DNA of 64,000 bases from Maribacter sp. MMG018 (GCF_018100785.1 NZ_JAGJEC010000001.1:1674001-1738000); one strand, 5' to 3'; numbered from the stretch's first letter, positions 7,269 through 15,289 are shown. The notes: a model not told the origin generated them from the sequence alone. Numbers and translations are program-made.

Positions 7269-8185
7269 TAATATTCATTCCAGAATTTAATTAATTGGGT
7301 AACAAAAGTTGTTGCGTCAGCAATGTTCCATTGTTGGTCTTCGCTACCAAAAAGTTTCCTTTGTTCATTTTGAACTAAATAGGTCGCCATAGTTCCATCA
7401 TTATTATCATTGTAAAATTGATTTATTATGGAAACCATAATGTCAGAATAAGTGCTTTTTCTGTAGTTTGAGTTTTTAGAATTATACATTAAGCACTCCA
7501 GAAAATAAGATGGTGCTAATTCTTTTGTAATGTAGCCTCTGTTTACCATTGTTGCTTTCATATTCTTTAATACTCTTACAGAAGGCTTGAAATTTCCATT
7601 TGTGTTCTCTTGTCGGTTTTTTAAACTACCATTTTTTAAGTGGACTTTTGGATAGTTTATAATCGTGTTTTGAGGTACATCATGTTCTGTTTTAAAAATA
7701 ATTCCCTCGATATAATCTGACTTATTTAATGACGAATATGAATTATATTTTCTGTATGGATTGCACACAACCACATCACAATCAAGTCTACTGCCATCTC
7801 CCTTTACAACAACAGCTTTATTACCAATCTCCACATTGTTGTCACCATAGCACTTTTTTAATTGTTCAATAACTGCTTTCTTAAAAGAGGCTAATGAATA
7901 TTTTGCATCATCATAGTCAGAATCAAATTGTCTTTTTTGTTCTTGTGTAAGTGCTGACAAATTTTTTGAAAAAATTGAGCGAAATTCAACAACTAAATCG
8001 ACATCACTATTGCCGTAAATATTTGTATAATTTGGATAGGAACCTTGCAGATAAGTTACATAGTTTACATCGTCATTCCAACTCACTTTCTTAATACAAT
8101 TTTCAACACTTTTGTGAGTAGCTGCCGAAGATTGAACTGCTCCTTGATTCGACCATGTTTGTAATTGTCTTTCAGGTATTGCCAT
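7268..8185 (-). CDS. CD-NTase (cGAS/DncV-like nucleotidyltransferase), CBASS synthase
   Basis: 305 residues. The nucleotidyltransferase core shows the GS motif (LQGSYPNYTN, Gly48-Ser49), the metal-binding pair in SDVDLVVEF (Asp61, Asp63) and the third acidic position in RLDCDVVVCN (Asp137). The C-terminal helical half (about 190-305) fits the OAS-like CD-NTase lid. Such enzymes sense infection and make cyclic di- or trinucleotides that activate the partner effector, here the adjacent patatin phospholipase. No Cap2/Cap3 (ubiquitin-like) or HORMA/TRIP13 genes are present, so this is type I. The clade is not assigned. The gene opens just after two inverted repeats. Confidence 0.88.
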   Translation of the reverse strand: MAIPERQLQTWSNQGAVQSSAATHKSVENCIKKVSWNDDVNYVTYLQGSYPNYTNIYGNSDVDLVVEFRSIFSKNLSALTQEQKRQFDSDYDDAKYSLASFKKAVIEQLKKCYGDNNVEIGNKAVVVKGDGSRLDCDVVVCNPYRKYNSYSSLNKSDYIEGIIFKTEHDVPQNTIINYPKVHLKNGSLKNRQENTNGNFKPSVRVLKNMKATMVNRGYITKELAPSYFLECLMYNSKNSNYRKSTYSDIMVSIINQFYNDNNDGTMATYLVQNEQRKLFGSEDQQWNIADATTFVTQLIKFWNEY

Positions 8186-8195
8186 GTTTGTCTTA

Positions 8196-8212
8196 AATTG
8201 TTGCTAACAATT
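8196..8212. repeat. Inverted repeat in the CBASS leader
   Basis: AATTGTT-GCT-AACAATT lies 11 bp upstream of the CD-NTase ATG. On the minus strand it contains TTGTTAGC, the same core found at the distal arm of the palindromic sites. It could be the 5' junction of the first cassette or a leader hairpin. Confidence 0.55.
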
Positions 8213-8213
8213 G

Positions 8214-8237
8214 TGTAAAGCAACTAGTTGCTTTACA
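8214..8237. repeat. Perfect 24-bp palindrome upstream of the CBASS genes
   Basis: TGTAAAGCAACT followed directly by its reverse complement, with no spacer, 29 bp before the CD-NTase start. A perfect even palindrome suits a dimeric repressor operator or a recombination or cruciform site. It lacks a following T-run on either strand, so it is not a simple terminator. Confidence 0.6.
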
Positions 8238-8295
8238 TCTTTTTATGCGTAATGTATTCAATAGCAATACATACACGTGTTCTATACGGTTTTAA

Positions 8296-8319
8296 GGTGT
8301 ACTATACGTATAGTATACC
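8296..8319. repeat. Near-perfect 24-bp palindrome (TACTATACGTATAGTA core)
   Basis: One wobble or mismatch pair in 24 bp, with a perfect 16-bp core at 8300-8315. It is embedded between two direct repeats TATACGGTTTTAA (8283) and TATACCGTTTTAA (8314). The spacing upstream of the CBASS pair is suitable for a promoter-proximal operator. Confidence 0.5.
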
Positions 8320-8444
8320 GTTTTAAACAATCAGAAATTTAAACCAAATTAAAATAATTTAAAAGAAAAGTATTACAGAAAGGCGTAAGATCCACTACAA
8401 AGTACTTTGGTTAGGGTATTTGTATGGTTTAAGATAAATGGCCC

Positions 8445-8541
8445 CGGAGACGCCCGAGCGTACAGAAAAGGTCTTACAGACCTTTTTAGCGAAGGGGCGA
8501 GTTGGCGGGTTGGCCTTCGAAGCCCGTAGGCGAAACAAAAA
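8445..8541. repeat. 97-bp structured repeat, copy 1
   Basis: About 95% identical to 11496-11592. It contains a nested hairpin: an inner stem AAAAGGTCT-TAC-AGACCTTTT enclosed by CGCCC...GGGCG, followed by GGCCTTCGAAGCC. The differences between copies are single bases; one lies in the inner loop (TAC versus TGC), so the stem is preserved. It may be a structured RNA element, a REP-like repeat or an insertion scar. Confidence 0.7.
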
Positions 8542-9007
8542 AACTACGCAAAAGGGGGCTTTTAAAAGTTGTGTCTAATTGTAATTGAAGCGTTATGAGT
8601 TTCAAGAAATTTAAAATATGGTAAAGACATTATCTCGAACGCTATTGATATAAACGAGATTTGACTTATGACTGCAAAAGGATTCTTTCTACGTGTGTTA
8701 TTAAGTAGGATTAATGCCTTCAATTTATAGAGCTAAGAAAAATCGTTTGGTCTCTAATTCTACAAATACAATAACAATTGGTTGATACTGATTTATATTA
8801 TTGAAAAAACCTTAAATTGGTTTTAAATTATTAATTATTACATATGGTATTTAAGAAAAACACAAATTATTCTATATAAAGATATATATATGATATTTGA
8901 GGGTGGTTTCTGTTTTAATATTGATTTATGATATTTTATCGATTACCGATTGTAAAAAACTATAAAAAAAGTTTCCTGAAAATACATCTAATCCTTTAAA
9001 AAAAAGT

Positions 9008-10090
9008 ATGTCTATTTCCAATATCAATGACCGACGAAAATTTCTTAAATCGTCAACTGTAATAGCTACAGGAGCCTTCATGTCCCCTTTATTTGGTAAA
9101 ACAACACATCAAATTGGCCCAGAAACTGAAGTTTATGCCTTTGACGATAGTAGAATAATTGGTCACGGTGATTTCAAATATCGTATAAACAAAGAATGGG
9201 GTACCCAAAGCTTAAGCAAGTACCCTGTTATGGATTGCCATGAAATGGTTCAGGATAAAGCGGGTCGTCTATTGCTTTTGACCAACCATCCCAAGAATAA
9301 TATTATCATTTACGACAAGTCGGGAAAGGTGTTGGATACATGGACATTAGGCCTAAAGGGTGCACATGGTTTGACCTTGTCTCAAGAAGGTGGTAAAGAG
9401 TACTTATACATTGCTACGACCTCTGACCACAAGGTTTTTAAAACAGACCTTAACGGTAACGTAATTATGGAGCTTGGCTATCCCAAGGAAACGGGGAAAT
9501 ATGAATCGGAGGAAAAGTATCATCCTACAGAGACGGCTATAGGGCCAAATGGAGATATTTATGTCGCGGATGGGTATGGTCTAGATTATATTATTCAATA
9601 TAATTCAAAAGGGGAGTTTATTCGTTATTGGGGAGGTAAAGGTGATCAAAAGGACAATTTTGATTGTTGCCATGGCATTACTTTAGATGACAGGGACTTT
9701 GGTAATCCATGTTTGCTGATTACATCTAGGTCTAAGCAAGAATTTAAAAGATTTTCATTGGATGGGCGTCACCTTGAAACAATTCCATTACCTGGATGTT
9801 GGATTTGTAGACCGGTGATAAAAGGTGAATATTTATATTTTGCGGTGCTTGTTACAAAAACTTGGGGCGAGTATGATGGGTGTATTGCCATATTGGATAA
9901 GGACAATAAGGTAATATCCTTTCCTGGTGCCGATGCTCCGGTATATCAAAATGGGGTGTTAAAAGCACCTGATTATGATGATTTGTCCTTTTTAAATCCA
10001 CATGATGTCTGTATTGACGATGATGGTAATATTTATGTAGCGCAATGGATGTCTGGAAGGACTTACCCTTATAAGTTGGAAAAGATTTAA
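9008..10090 (+). CDS. Tat-exported NHL-repeat beta-propeller protein
   Basis: 360 residues. A twin-arginine signal (DRRKFLKSSTV, Arg9-Arg10) precedes a hydrophobic stretch. The rest consists of NHL-type blades (HEMVQDKAGRLLLLTNH, AIGPNGDIYVADGYG, HDVCIDDDGNIYVAQW), giving a six-bladed propeller resembling the peptidyl-alpha-hydroxyglycine amidating-lyase fold. Several Cys and His residues (FDCCHGITL, PGCWICRP) could bind a metal or cofactor, which would fit Tat export of a folded holoprotein. It ends 11 bp before a sterol-desaturase gene, so the two probably form an operon. Substrate unknown. Confidence 0.8.
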   Translation: MSISNINDRRKFLKSSTVIATGAFMSPLFGKTTHQIGPETEVYAFDDSRIIGHGDFKYRINKEWGTQSLSKYPVMDCHEMVQDKAGRLLLLTNHPKNNIIIYDKSGKVLDTWTLGLKGAHGLTLSQEGGKEYLYIATTSDHKVFKTDLNGNVIMELGYPKETGKYESEEKYHPTETAIGPNGDIYVADGYGLDYIIQYNSKGEFIRYWGGKGDQKDNFDCCHGITLDDRDFGNPCLLITSRSKQEFKRFSLDGRHLETIPLPGCWICRPVIKGEYLYFAVLVTKTWGEYDGCIAILDKDNKVISFPGADAPVYQNGVLKAPDYDDLSFLNPHDVCIDDDGNIYVAQWMSGRTYPYKLEKI

Positions 10091-10101
10091 ACAGGTAAAA
10101 G

Positions 10102-11109
10102 ATGGAAATTTTAAATACGCTCATTCAAGAAGTCATATCTTTTTTAGGTATTGCCAATGCTTGGGATATTCTGGAAAAAGGTGATTATGAAGCCTTTACA
10201 ACCTATGAAGGTATAACTTCGCTGATATATCCTATCATTCCTTTGTTATTGATTTTAGAATTTGTCTTAGGTCTGATTTATAAAAAACCAAGTACAAAAG
10301 TTTATAAAGTCAACTTTTTGATTTATGTATTCAATAGATTCGTAGGTAGGTTTATTGCTATAGCAATGGTCACTATTTGTATTGGAATATTTCAAAAATA
10401 TGCTATCGTTCAAACCAAGATGACTTGGTATTGGTTCATATACGGGTATATTGTATGGGAGTTCGCCCATTTTTTATACCATTATTGGGGGCATAAAGTT
10501 CGTATCTTATGGTGTTTGCATTCTACTCACCATGCGCCTGAAAGTATGAATCTATCGGTTACATATGCCCACTTTTTCTTGGAGGCTCCCTATGCTGATA
10601 CAATAAGGACAACAATTTGTATTTTGATGGGAATACAACCAGAAATGTTGTTCTTGATAATGTTTATAGATGGAACTTATGGGGCTTTTATACATGTCGG
10701 AGATAATCTTATTAAGAACGCTAAATTTGGCCCGCTTAATAAATTACTTCTTACTCCTTCTCATCATCGTGTACACCATGCCAAAAATCCACTATACATG
10801 GATATGAACTTTTGTAATCTCTTAAATATTTGGGATCGTGTTTTTGGAACGTATCAAGAAGAGAAAGATGATATTTCCATAGAATATGGTATAACCAGAG
10901 AAATGAATTCGGGTAGCTTTATTGATGTGTATTTTGGAGAATTTATTGCACTTTATAAAGATATTTTAAGGGCACCTCGATTGACAGATAAAATTATGTA
11001 TGTTTTTATGCCTCCAGGTTGGAGTCATACGGGAGAACACAAAACATCAGAAGTTGCCAGAGAAGAGTTTTTAAAGAGTAAAGTTAAGGTTGCCGATTTT
11101 AACAAGTGA
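10102..11109 (+). CDS. Sterol desaturase / fatty acid hydroxylase family protein
   Basis: 335 residues of a di-iron membrane oxygenase (PF04116). The histidine boxes are clear: HFLYH plus WGH (123-131), HSTHH (140-144) and SHHRVHH further on. Hydrophobic helices at about 40-60, 84-100 and 108-125 anchor it in the inner membrane. Members hydroxylate or desaturate lipids, carotenoids or sterol-like molecules using O2. It follows the NHL propeller protein by 11 bp; the pair lies between the two copies of the 97-bp repeat, hinting at a shared accessory module. Confidence 0.88.
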   Translation: MEILNTLIQEVISFLGIANAWDILEKGDYEAFTTYEGITSLIYPIIPLLLILEFVLGLIYKKPSTKVYKVNFLIYVFNRFVGRFIAIAMVTICIGIFQKYAIVQTKMTWYWFIYGYIVWEFAHFLYHYWGHKVRILWCLHSTHHAPESMNLSVTYAHFFLEAPYADTIRTTICILMGIQPEMLFLIMFIDGTYGAFIHVGDNLIKNAKFGPLNKLLLTPSHHRVHHAKNPLYMDMNFCNLLNIWDRVFGTYQEEKDDISIEYGITREMNSGSFIDVYFGEFIALYKDILRAPRLTDKIMYVFMPPGWSHTGEHKTSEVAREEFLKSKVKVADFNK

Positions 11110-11495
11110 TATTACCCTTAAAGTTTTGTAACAGACCTCTATTAATATTATAACTGGCCTAAACTTTTTTAGTTAGAGAAACTGGGCAAATAAATGTTTG
11201 ATTTTAGACAAGTATGTCGTCCTGAAATAATAGTATAGCAAGACTAAATTGAAACGTTTTGTGCATGACATGAAACTTGCGGTATACTTTTTAAATGTAG
11301 TCTACAGATTTGTTATTAAATACGAGGACTCTTTGAAAGGAATTAAAAGTAAATTTAGCTGGATACACGATATTAACTTAATCTCAACATAAACGCGATA
11401 TAAAAAGGCATAAAAACACCCGACCTCTATGAAATCGGGAGTAAATTCGGCTGTTTTGTTGGTAAGTAGCAGATAGTCAAGTTATATAGTGGAGT
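11110..11495. other. Intergenic region with no convincing gene
   Basis: AT-rich. It holds one short frame (ATG 11270 to stop 11392, 40 codons: MKLAVYFLNVVYRF...) for which there is no support beyond openness, and a weak hairpin CCCGAC...ATCGGG near 11418-11437 that could end transcription from the desaturase operon. Confidence 0.35.
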
Positions 11496-11592
11496 CGGAG
11501 ACGCCCGAGCGTACAGAAAAGGTCTTGCAGACCTTTTTAGCGAAGGGGCGAGTTGGCGCGTTGGCCTTCGAAGCCCGAGGGCGGAACAAAAA
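11496..11592. repeat. 97-bp structured repeat, copy 2
   Basis: The same element as 8445-8541 with about five substitutions and the same nested stem around AAAAGGTCT-TGC-AGACCTTTT. It is preceded directly by GTGGAGTCGGAG, a near copy of the sequence at the 3' end of ssrA. It is followed by another hairpin (AGCACCC..GGTGGCT, 11595-11613) with a T-run on the minus strand. Confidence 0.7.
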
Positions 11593-11626
11593 AAAGCACC
11601 CTAAAGGTGGCTTTATACCGGAGCGG

Positions 11627-11669
11627 GGATTACCTGCGGTGTTCCCTTGAGCTTCCGTTCTGCAAATAC
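11627..11669. repeat. 43-bp repeat near ssrA, copy 1
   Basis: GGATTACCTGCGGTGTTCCC continuing to TTCTGCAAATA, identical but for one base to 11786-11828. In copy 2 it is fused directly to the duplicated ssrA 3' end. Confidence 0.7.
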
Positions 11670-11708
11670 AACTGCCTGTCTTTTTAAGCCAGGTGCCTAA
11701 AAACAACA

Positions 11709-11737
11709 AGACCCGATCAAGTGAACTTGTCGGGTCT
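11709..11737 (+). terminator. Hairpin with downstream T-rich tract
   Basis: Stem AGACCCGA / TCGGGTCT with a 13-base loop, followed on the plus strand by ATTTTATTTTTAT. It is Rho-independent-terminator-like, but no plus-strand gene lies just upstream. Confidence 0.45.
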
Positions 11738-11765
11738 ATTTTATTTTTATTCACAACGCAGTTGT

Positions 11766-11790
11766 GAGTGATCGTGGAGCCGGAGGGATT
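11766..11790. repeat. Perfect 25-bp duplicate of the ssrA 3' end
   Basis: GAGTGATCGTGGAGCCGGAG plus GGATT, identical to 11934-11958, which spans the ssrA 3' terminus and 9 bp beyond. The duplicated copy continues into the 43-bp repeat (11786-11828) instead of ssrA sequence. It looks like a leftover attachment-site duplication. Confidence 0.7.
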
Positions 11791-11828
11791 ACCTGCGGTG
11801 TTCCCTTGAGCTTCAGTTCTGCAAATAA
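11786..11828. repeat. 43-bp repeat near ssrA, copy 2
   Basis: One mismatch to 11627-11669 (CTTCAGTT versus CTTCCGTT). It overlaps the right end of the duplicated ssrA tail. Confidence 0.7.
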
Positions 11829-11898
11829 AAAACCACGAAGCTATCGCTTCTCGTTTTGCCTTTTATATCATTTACAAAACTTTGTTTTGACATTTTAT

Positions 11899-11930
11899 AA
11901 AACACAAAACCACGCCTTTAAGCGTGGTTT
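11899..11930 (-). terminator. Rho-independent terminator of ssrA
   Basis: On the minus strand, 13 bases after the ssrA 3' end, AAACCACGC-TTAAAG-GCGTGGTTT forms a perfect 9-bp stem followed by TGTGTTTT. Confidence 0.8.
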
Positions 11931-11942
11931 CTTGAGTGATCG

Positions 11943-12339
11943 TGGAGCCGGAGGGATTCGAACCCTCGTCCAAACAAGCAACGCCAGTGCTTTCTACATG
12001 TTTAGTTTCTGCTTGGTTTTCGATGTACACCTGACCAGAAACTGCCTAATGTACACTTATCTTCTTAAGGTTTTAGTGGTACCGCCGAAGCAAGCGGGTA
12101 CCCTTGTGTTGACTTTTCTGGTGCTCCTAAATGAATCGCCGTCAACAAGGGCTATTCAGGAACATCTCGCTTCCCTACCTTGTAGAGACGAGGCTAATCT
12201 TACTATGATTCAGATTAAGCGGCAAGAGCGTAATTATTTTCGCCAATTAAAAGTGTGAAGTATGATATTAACGAGCTGTACCCCAGCGCTCGACATGCTT
12301 ACAATGCCATTGGTCTCGCTGTCAAAACCAGTCGGCCCC
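11943..12339 (-). ncRNA. ssrA: tmRNA (transfer-messenger RNA)
   Basis: Read on the minus strand. The 5' end GGGGCCG pairs with 3' CGGCTCC to give a seven-pair acceptor stem (one G-U), followed by discriminator A; CCA is not encoded. The T-loop GGTTCGAATCCC is near the 3' end. The tag-coding part GGC GAA AAT AAT TAC GCT CTT GCC GCT TAA gives GENNYALAA, the tag type known from Bacteroidota. It rescues stalled ribosomes with SmpB and tags the product for proteolysis. A terminator follows. The complementary strand has an open frame encoding GAGGIRT, a known misannotation artefact, not a gene. Confidence 0.97.
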
Positions 12340-12470
12340 AATATGTTAAAGAACTTTTATCTTTCTGGATCTTCCCGTAAAAGAAAATCCAGGGCAGCAA
12401 AACTAACAAAAGTTTGTGAACCGATATAATTCCTTTTACATTTAGACAATAATTATACCAAATTAACTCA

Positions 12471-13667
12471 ATGAAGTTCGGAATTATAAGAGAACGTAAA
12501 AACCCGCCCGATCGCAGGGTGGTGCTGTCTCCCAAGGCATGTCAAAAAGTCTTGAAAACATATCCACAGGCCGAAATTATTGTAGAACCGTCACCCATTA
12601 GGGCGTACGATGACGACAGTTACAAAGAGGTCGGTATTGTGGTGGCCGATAAAATGAACGAATGTGATGTGCTGCTGGGGGTAAAAGAGGTGCCCATAGA
12701 GGCCCTGATACCCAATAAAAAGTATTTTTTCTTTTCGCATACCATTAAAAAACAGCCTTACAACAAAAAGCTGTTAAGGGCCATCTTGGATAAGAACATA
12801 GAGCTATACGACCACGAGGTCATTACCAATATCAAAGAACAACGATTGGTCGCCTTTGGTAGGTACGCCGGTATCGTGGGGGCTTATAACGGGTTTAGAA
12901 CGTACGGTCTTAAATATGGTTTGTACGAGTTGCCAAAAGCGAACGACCTTCCGGATCAAGCAGCGTTGATATCGGAATTGAAAAAAATAAAACTACCGAA
13001 TATAAAAGTACTTTTGACCGGTAGGGGCAGGGTAGGTAACGGCGCCAGGGAAATGTTGGACGGTATGGAAATGAGAAGGGTCAACGTTACCGAATACTTG
13101 GAAGAAGAGTTTGACGAACCGGTATATTGCCAGATAGATACCGGGGAATACAATAAGAGAAAAGACGGGGTGCGTGGCAACAAGGCCGATTTTTTTGCCC
13201 ACCCAGAGGAGTATAGATCTAACTTCTTTAGGTTCGCCAAAGTGTCGGACCTATATATTGCCGGGCATTTTTATGGTCAGGGGGCGCCCTATCTTTATAC
13301 CCGCGAAGATGCCAAACATCCAGATTTTAAAATCAAGGTAGTGGCAGATATCAGCTGCGATATAGATGGGCCCGTGGCCTCTACCATCAGGCCTTCGACC
13401 ATTGCAGATCCCATTTATGGCTATGACCCCGAGACCGGGGAAGAAACCGATTATAGAAAAGAGTCGGCCATTGCCGTTATGGCGGTAGATAACCTGCCCT
13501 GCGAATTACCTAGGGATGCCAGTGAGGGTTTTGGAGAGGCTTTTATGAAAAATGTAATCCCTGCTTTTTTTAATGACGATAAAGATGGGGTGTTGCAACG
13601 TGCACGTATGACGCAGCAGGGCAAACTCACCGAGCGTTATTCTTATTTAGAGGATTACGTTTCCTGA
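12471..13667 (+). CDS. AlaDH/PNT-superfamily NAD(P)-dependent dehydrogenase (saccharopine-dehydrogenase-like)
   Basis: 398 residues. The N-terminal AlaDH/PNT domain opens with the signature RERKNPPDRRVVLSP (residues 7-21). The nucleotide-binding part has VLLTGRGRVGNGA in the glycine-rich position, and the C-terminal half keeps VVADISCDIDGPVAST. Similar proteins are called NAD+ saccharopine dehydrogenase (lysine-forming) or alanine-dehydrogenase-like; which amino acid is used here is unclear, since lysine degradation by this route is not shown by the neighbours. It is transcribed divergently from ssrA. Confidence 0.82.
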   Translation: MKFGIIRERKNPPDRRVVLSPKACQKVLKTYPQAEIIVEPSPIRAYDDDSYKEVGIVVADKMNECDVLLGVKEVPIEALIPNKKYFFFSHTIKKQPYNKKLLRAILDKNIELYDHEVITNIKEQRLVAFGRYAGIVGAYNGFRTYGLKYGLYELPKANDLPDQAALISELKKIKLPNIKVLLTGRGRVGNGAREMLDGMEMRRVNVTEYLEEEFDEPVYCQIDTGEYNKRKDGVRGNKADFFAHPEEYRSNFFRFAKVSDLYIAGHFYGQGAPYLYTREDAKHPDFKIKVVADISCDIDGPVASTIRPSTIADPIYGYDPETGEETDYRKESAIAVMAVDNLPCELPRDASEGFGEAFMKNVIPAFFNDDKDGVLQRARMTQQGKLTERYSYLEDYVS

Positions 13668-13705
13668 TTTTTAATACCTAAGAAGAATGTATCTAGGGGC
13701 ATTGG

Positions 13706-14818
13706 TTAGTCGATGTTTACTTTATAGGTAACGATCGGTCGGGTTTTTGGTGCGGTGAAGCATCCCAATGCCTTTAGTTTTAGGTCTATGGAAGTTTTTC
13801 TGTCTAGCGTCTTTACCAATAATCGTTTTGTTGTTCCCGCCTCAATTTCAAATACCGGAGAACTGTTGTAAAACGTATAGTCCGACGCATTTTCAAAAAG
13901 TAGGTCACTGCTGGTGATGTTGGTCAGGTTTACTTCCAATACATTGCTTTTTCCGGCATAGGTAGCGTTTTCTATAGTGATGCTTGCCTTTAACAAGGGC
14001 AATAGAAACTCTTCTTTACCTACCAAAAGGTCGTTGTAGACGGCTACCGTTCTTCCTGCGAACAGTGCCTCTTTTAAAGAGGATAGGTTTTTCTCTTTCG
14101 CAAAAACCAAGGTAATGGGCCTATTGTTTCCTTTTTCGGTATAGTCCCAATCTATAAGTCCGTGTATATCACTGGTACCCATAATGGTAAGATTGTTCTC
14201 CAAGGCCAGGGCCAAAGACTCTTCGGCGTAATCGGTGGTGTTGATAACCTCGATACCATGTAGTTCACCTTTTTTGATTCTTTCTTTTTGAAAATCGCTC
14301 AAGATCGGATTTCCCTGTGGATTTTGGGCATACCACGCCGGATGGTTCCAAAAAACAAAGGCGCCCTGTTTTTTTGCTTCCGAGAAAGAATCTTCGGCCT
14401 TGTCTTTTAATACCTTATTGGCATCTGCTATAAAAACGGCATTGTTGTGTCCCATGGGGGCACTTCTGGTAATTTCTGAACCGTGTACGATTAACAGGTC
14501 GTGGTCTTTGGCTTCTTTTAAGGCTATTTCGTAAGACCGGTTTCTGTTCGGGTGTGGAATATCTTCTTTATGTGGTTGGTACTCTAGATGCTCTGTTAGA
14601 GAAATAACATCCAAATTGTCCCTAAGTGCTTCGGTAACCCTAATAGTGGGCCAAACTTTACCATCCGAAAAAACCGTGTGCATGTGTAGGTCGGTTTTAA
14701 GGCTCTTATAACCAAGTATATCCGGAAAACTCAAAGGCCTAGAACTACTATGGGTATGATACTGGGCATAAGTTGTTACGGATAGAAGAAGAAATAGACT
14801 GGCAAGCGTGGTTTTCAT
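13706..14818 (-). CDS. Secreted PHP-domain phosphoesterase
   Basis: 370 residues from ATG 14818; an in-frame upstream extension to 15073 lacks a signal peptide and crosses the promoter. The N-terminus MKTTLASLFLLLSVTTYAQ is a Sec signal. The PHP metal sites are present: DLHMHTVFSDG, SLTEHLEY, GSEITR, FWNHPAWY and GTSDIHG. The C-terminal roughly 100 residues form a beta-rich domain. The overall layout matches Sb-PDE-type secreted phosphodiesterases. It probably hydrolyses a phosphodiester or monoester outside the cytoplasm; the substrate is unknown. Confidence 0.85.
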   Translation of the reverse strand: MKTTLASLFLLLSVTTYAQYHTHSSSRPLSFPDILGYKSLKTDLHMHTVFSDGKVWPTIRVTEALRDNLDVISLTEHLEYQPHKEDIPHPNRNRSYEIALKEAKDHDLLIVHGSEITRSAPMGHNNAVFIADANKVLKDKAEDSFSEAKKQGAFVFWNHPAWYAQNPQGNPILSDFQKERIKKGELHGIEVINTTDYAEESLALALENNLTIMGTSDIHGLIDWDYTEKGNNRPITLVFAKEKNLSSLKEALFAGRTVAVYNDLLVGKEEFLLPLLKASITIENATYAGKSNVLEVNLTNITSSDLLFENASDYTFYNSSPVFEIEAGTTKRLLVKTLDRKTSIDLKLKALGCFTAPKTRPIVTYKVNID

Positions 14819-14833
14819 GGTCGGATATTTTTT

Positions 14834-14841
14834 CAAATGTA
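14834..14841 (-). promoter_or_regulatory. -7 element of the PHP gene promoter
   Basis: The minus strand reads TACATTTG, matching the Bacteroidota TAnnTTTG -7 box, 16 bp before the chosen ATG at 14818. It supports rejecting the longer upstream start. Confidence 0.5.
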
Positions 14842-14901
14842 CTATTTGATATTCTTCAGTATGTATTTCTATATTTAAGAAATGGTAAATATATAGTGAA
14901 T

Positions 14902-15267
14902 ATGAACCCTGCCGAAAGTTACATTTTTGATCAGCCCGAACCCTACCGGGAAATTTTATTGTACCTGCAATCCGTAATCGAAAGAAATGTGCCCTCGGCC
15001 AACTTAAAATATAAATATAGATTGCCCTTTTATTATGTGGAAGGAAAACCTTTTTGTTACATGAATGCCTCACATAAAAAGCGTTATGTGGACTTGGGGT
15101 TTTGGAACGCCGCCCATTTGACGGCCCATTTGGATAAGCTAGAGGATAAGGATAGAAAGGTGATGAAATCGCTCAGGTACACTTCTTTGCAAGAAATAGA
15201 TGAGCAAGTATTAATAGACGTGCTGTGTGATGCCTATGCGGTAAGGGGAAAAGGATTTTATAAATAG
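14902..15267 (+). CDS. DUF1801 family protein, 121 aa
   Basis: The frame is open from 14773, but the segment before ATG 14902 overlaps the divergent PHP gene and does not look like protein of this family. From MNPAESYIFDQPEPYREILLYLQSVIER the protein matches DUF1801 (PF08818), small cytosolic proteins related to frataxin-like folds with KYRLPFYYVEGKPFCYMN in the core and WNAAHL. Function is unknown; some relatives are linked to stress or iron handling. A single gene. Confidence 0.8.
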   Translation: MNPAESYIFDQPEPYREILLYLQSVIERNVPSANLKYKYRLPFYYVEGKPFCYMNASHKKRYVDLGFWNAAHLTAHLDKLEDKDRKVMKSLRYTSLQEIDEQVLIDVLCDAYAVRGKGFYK

Positions 15268-15289
15268 ATATAAGATATTCTTATTCTTG

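Larger units (their letters stand above)
8238..9007. other. Long AT-rich intergenic region between CBASS and the NHL-protein gene
   Basis: No credible coding frame, and no integrase gene or attI-like position beside the first cassette. Content: the palindrome at 8296, the structured repeat at 8445, then about 430 bp of very AT-rich DNA (ATATATATGATATTTG near 8882) that probably holds the promoter of the gene at 9008. Confidence 0.5.

Noticed and set aside
8445-8541. tRNA gene in the repeat
   Set aside because: The hairpins do not make a cloverleaf, and there is no T-loop or anticodon arm; the resemblance comes from the short GTGGAG/CGGAG similarity with the ssrA end.
8186-9007. Hidden integron integrase or attI beside the first cassette
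   Set aside because: No frame on either strand encodes a tyrosine recombinase and no primary attachment site could be recognised.
11270-11392. Forty-codon frame downstream of the desaturase operon
   Set aside because: It has no promoter, neighbour or family support; open frames of this size are expected by chance in AT-rich DNA.
11764-12258. A plus-strand open frame of 164 codons with the string GAGGIRTLV
   Set aside because: It is the antisense of the tmRNA and its duplicated tail; GAGGIRT-type products are a known artefact of tRNA/tmRNA T-arm translation.
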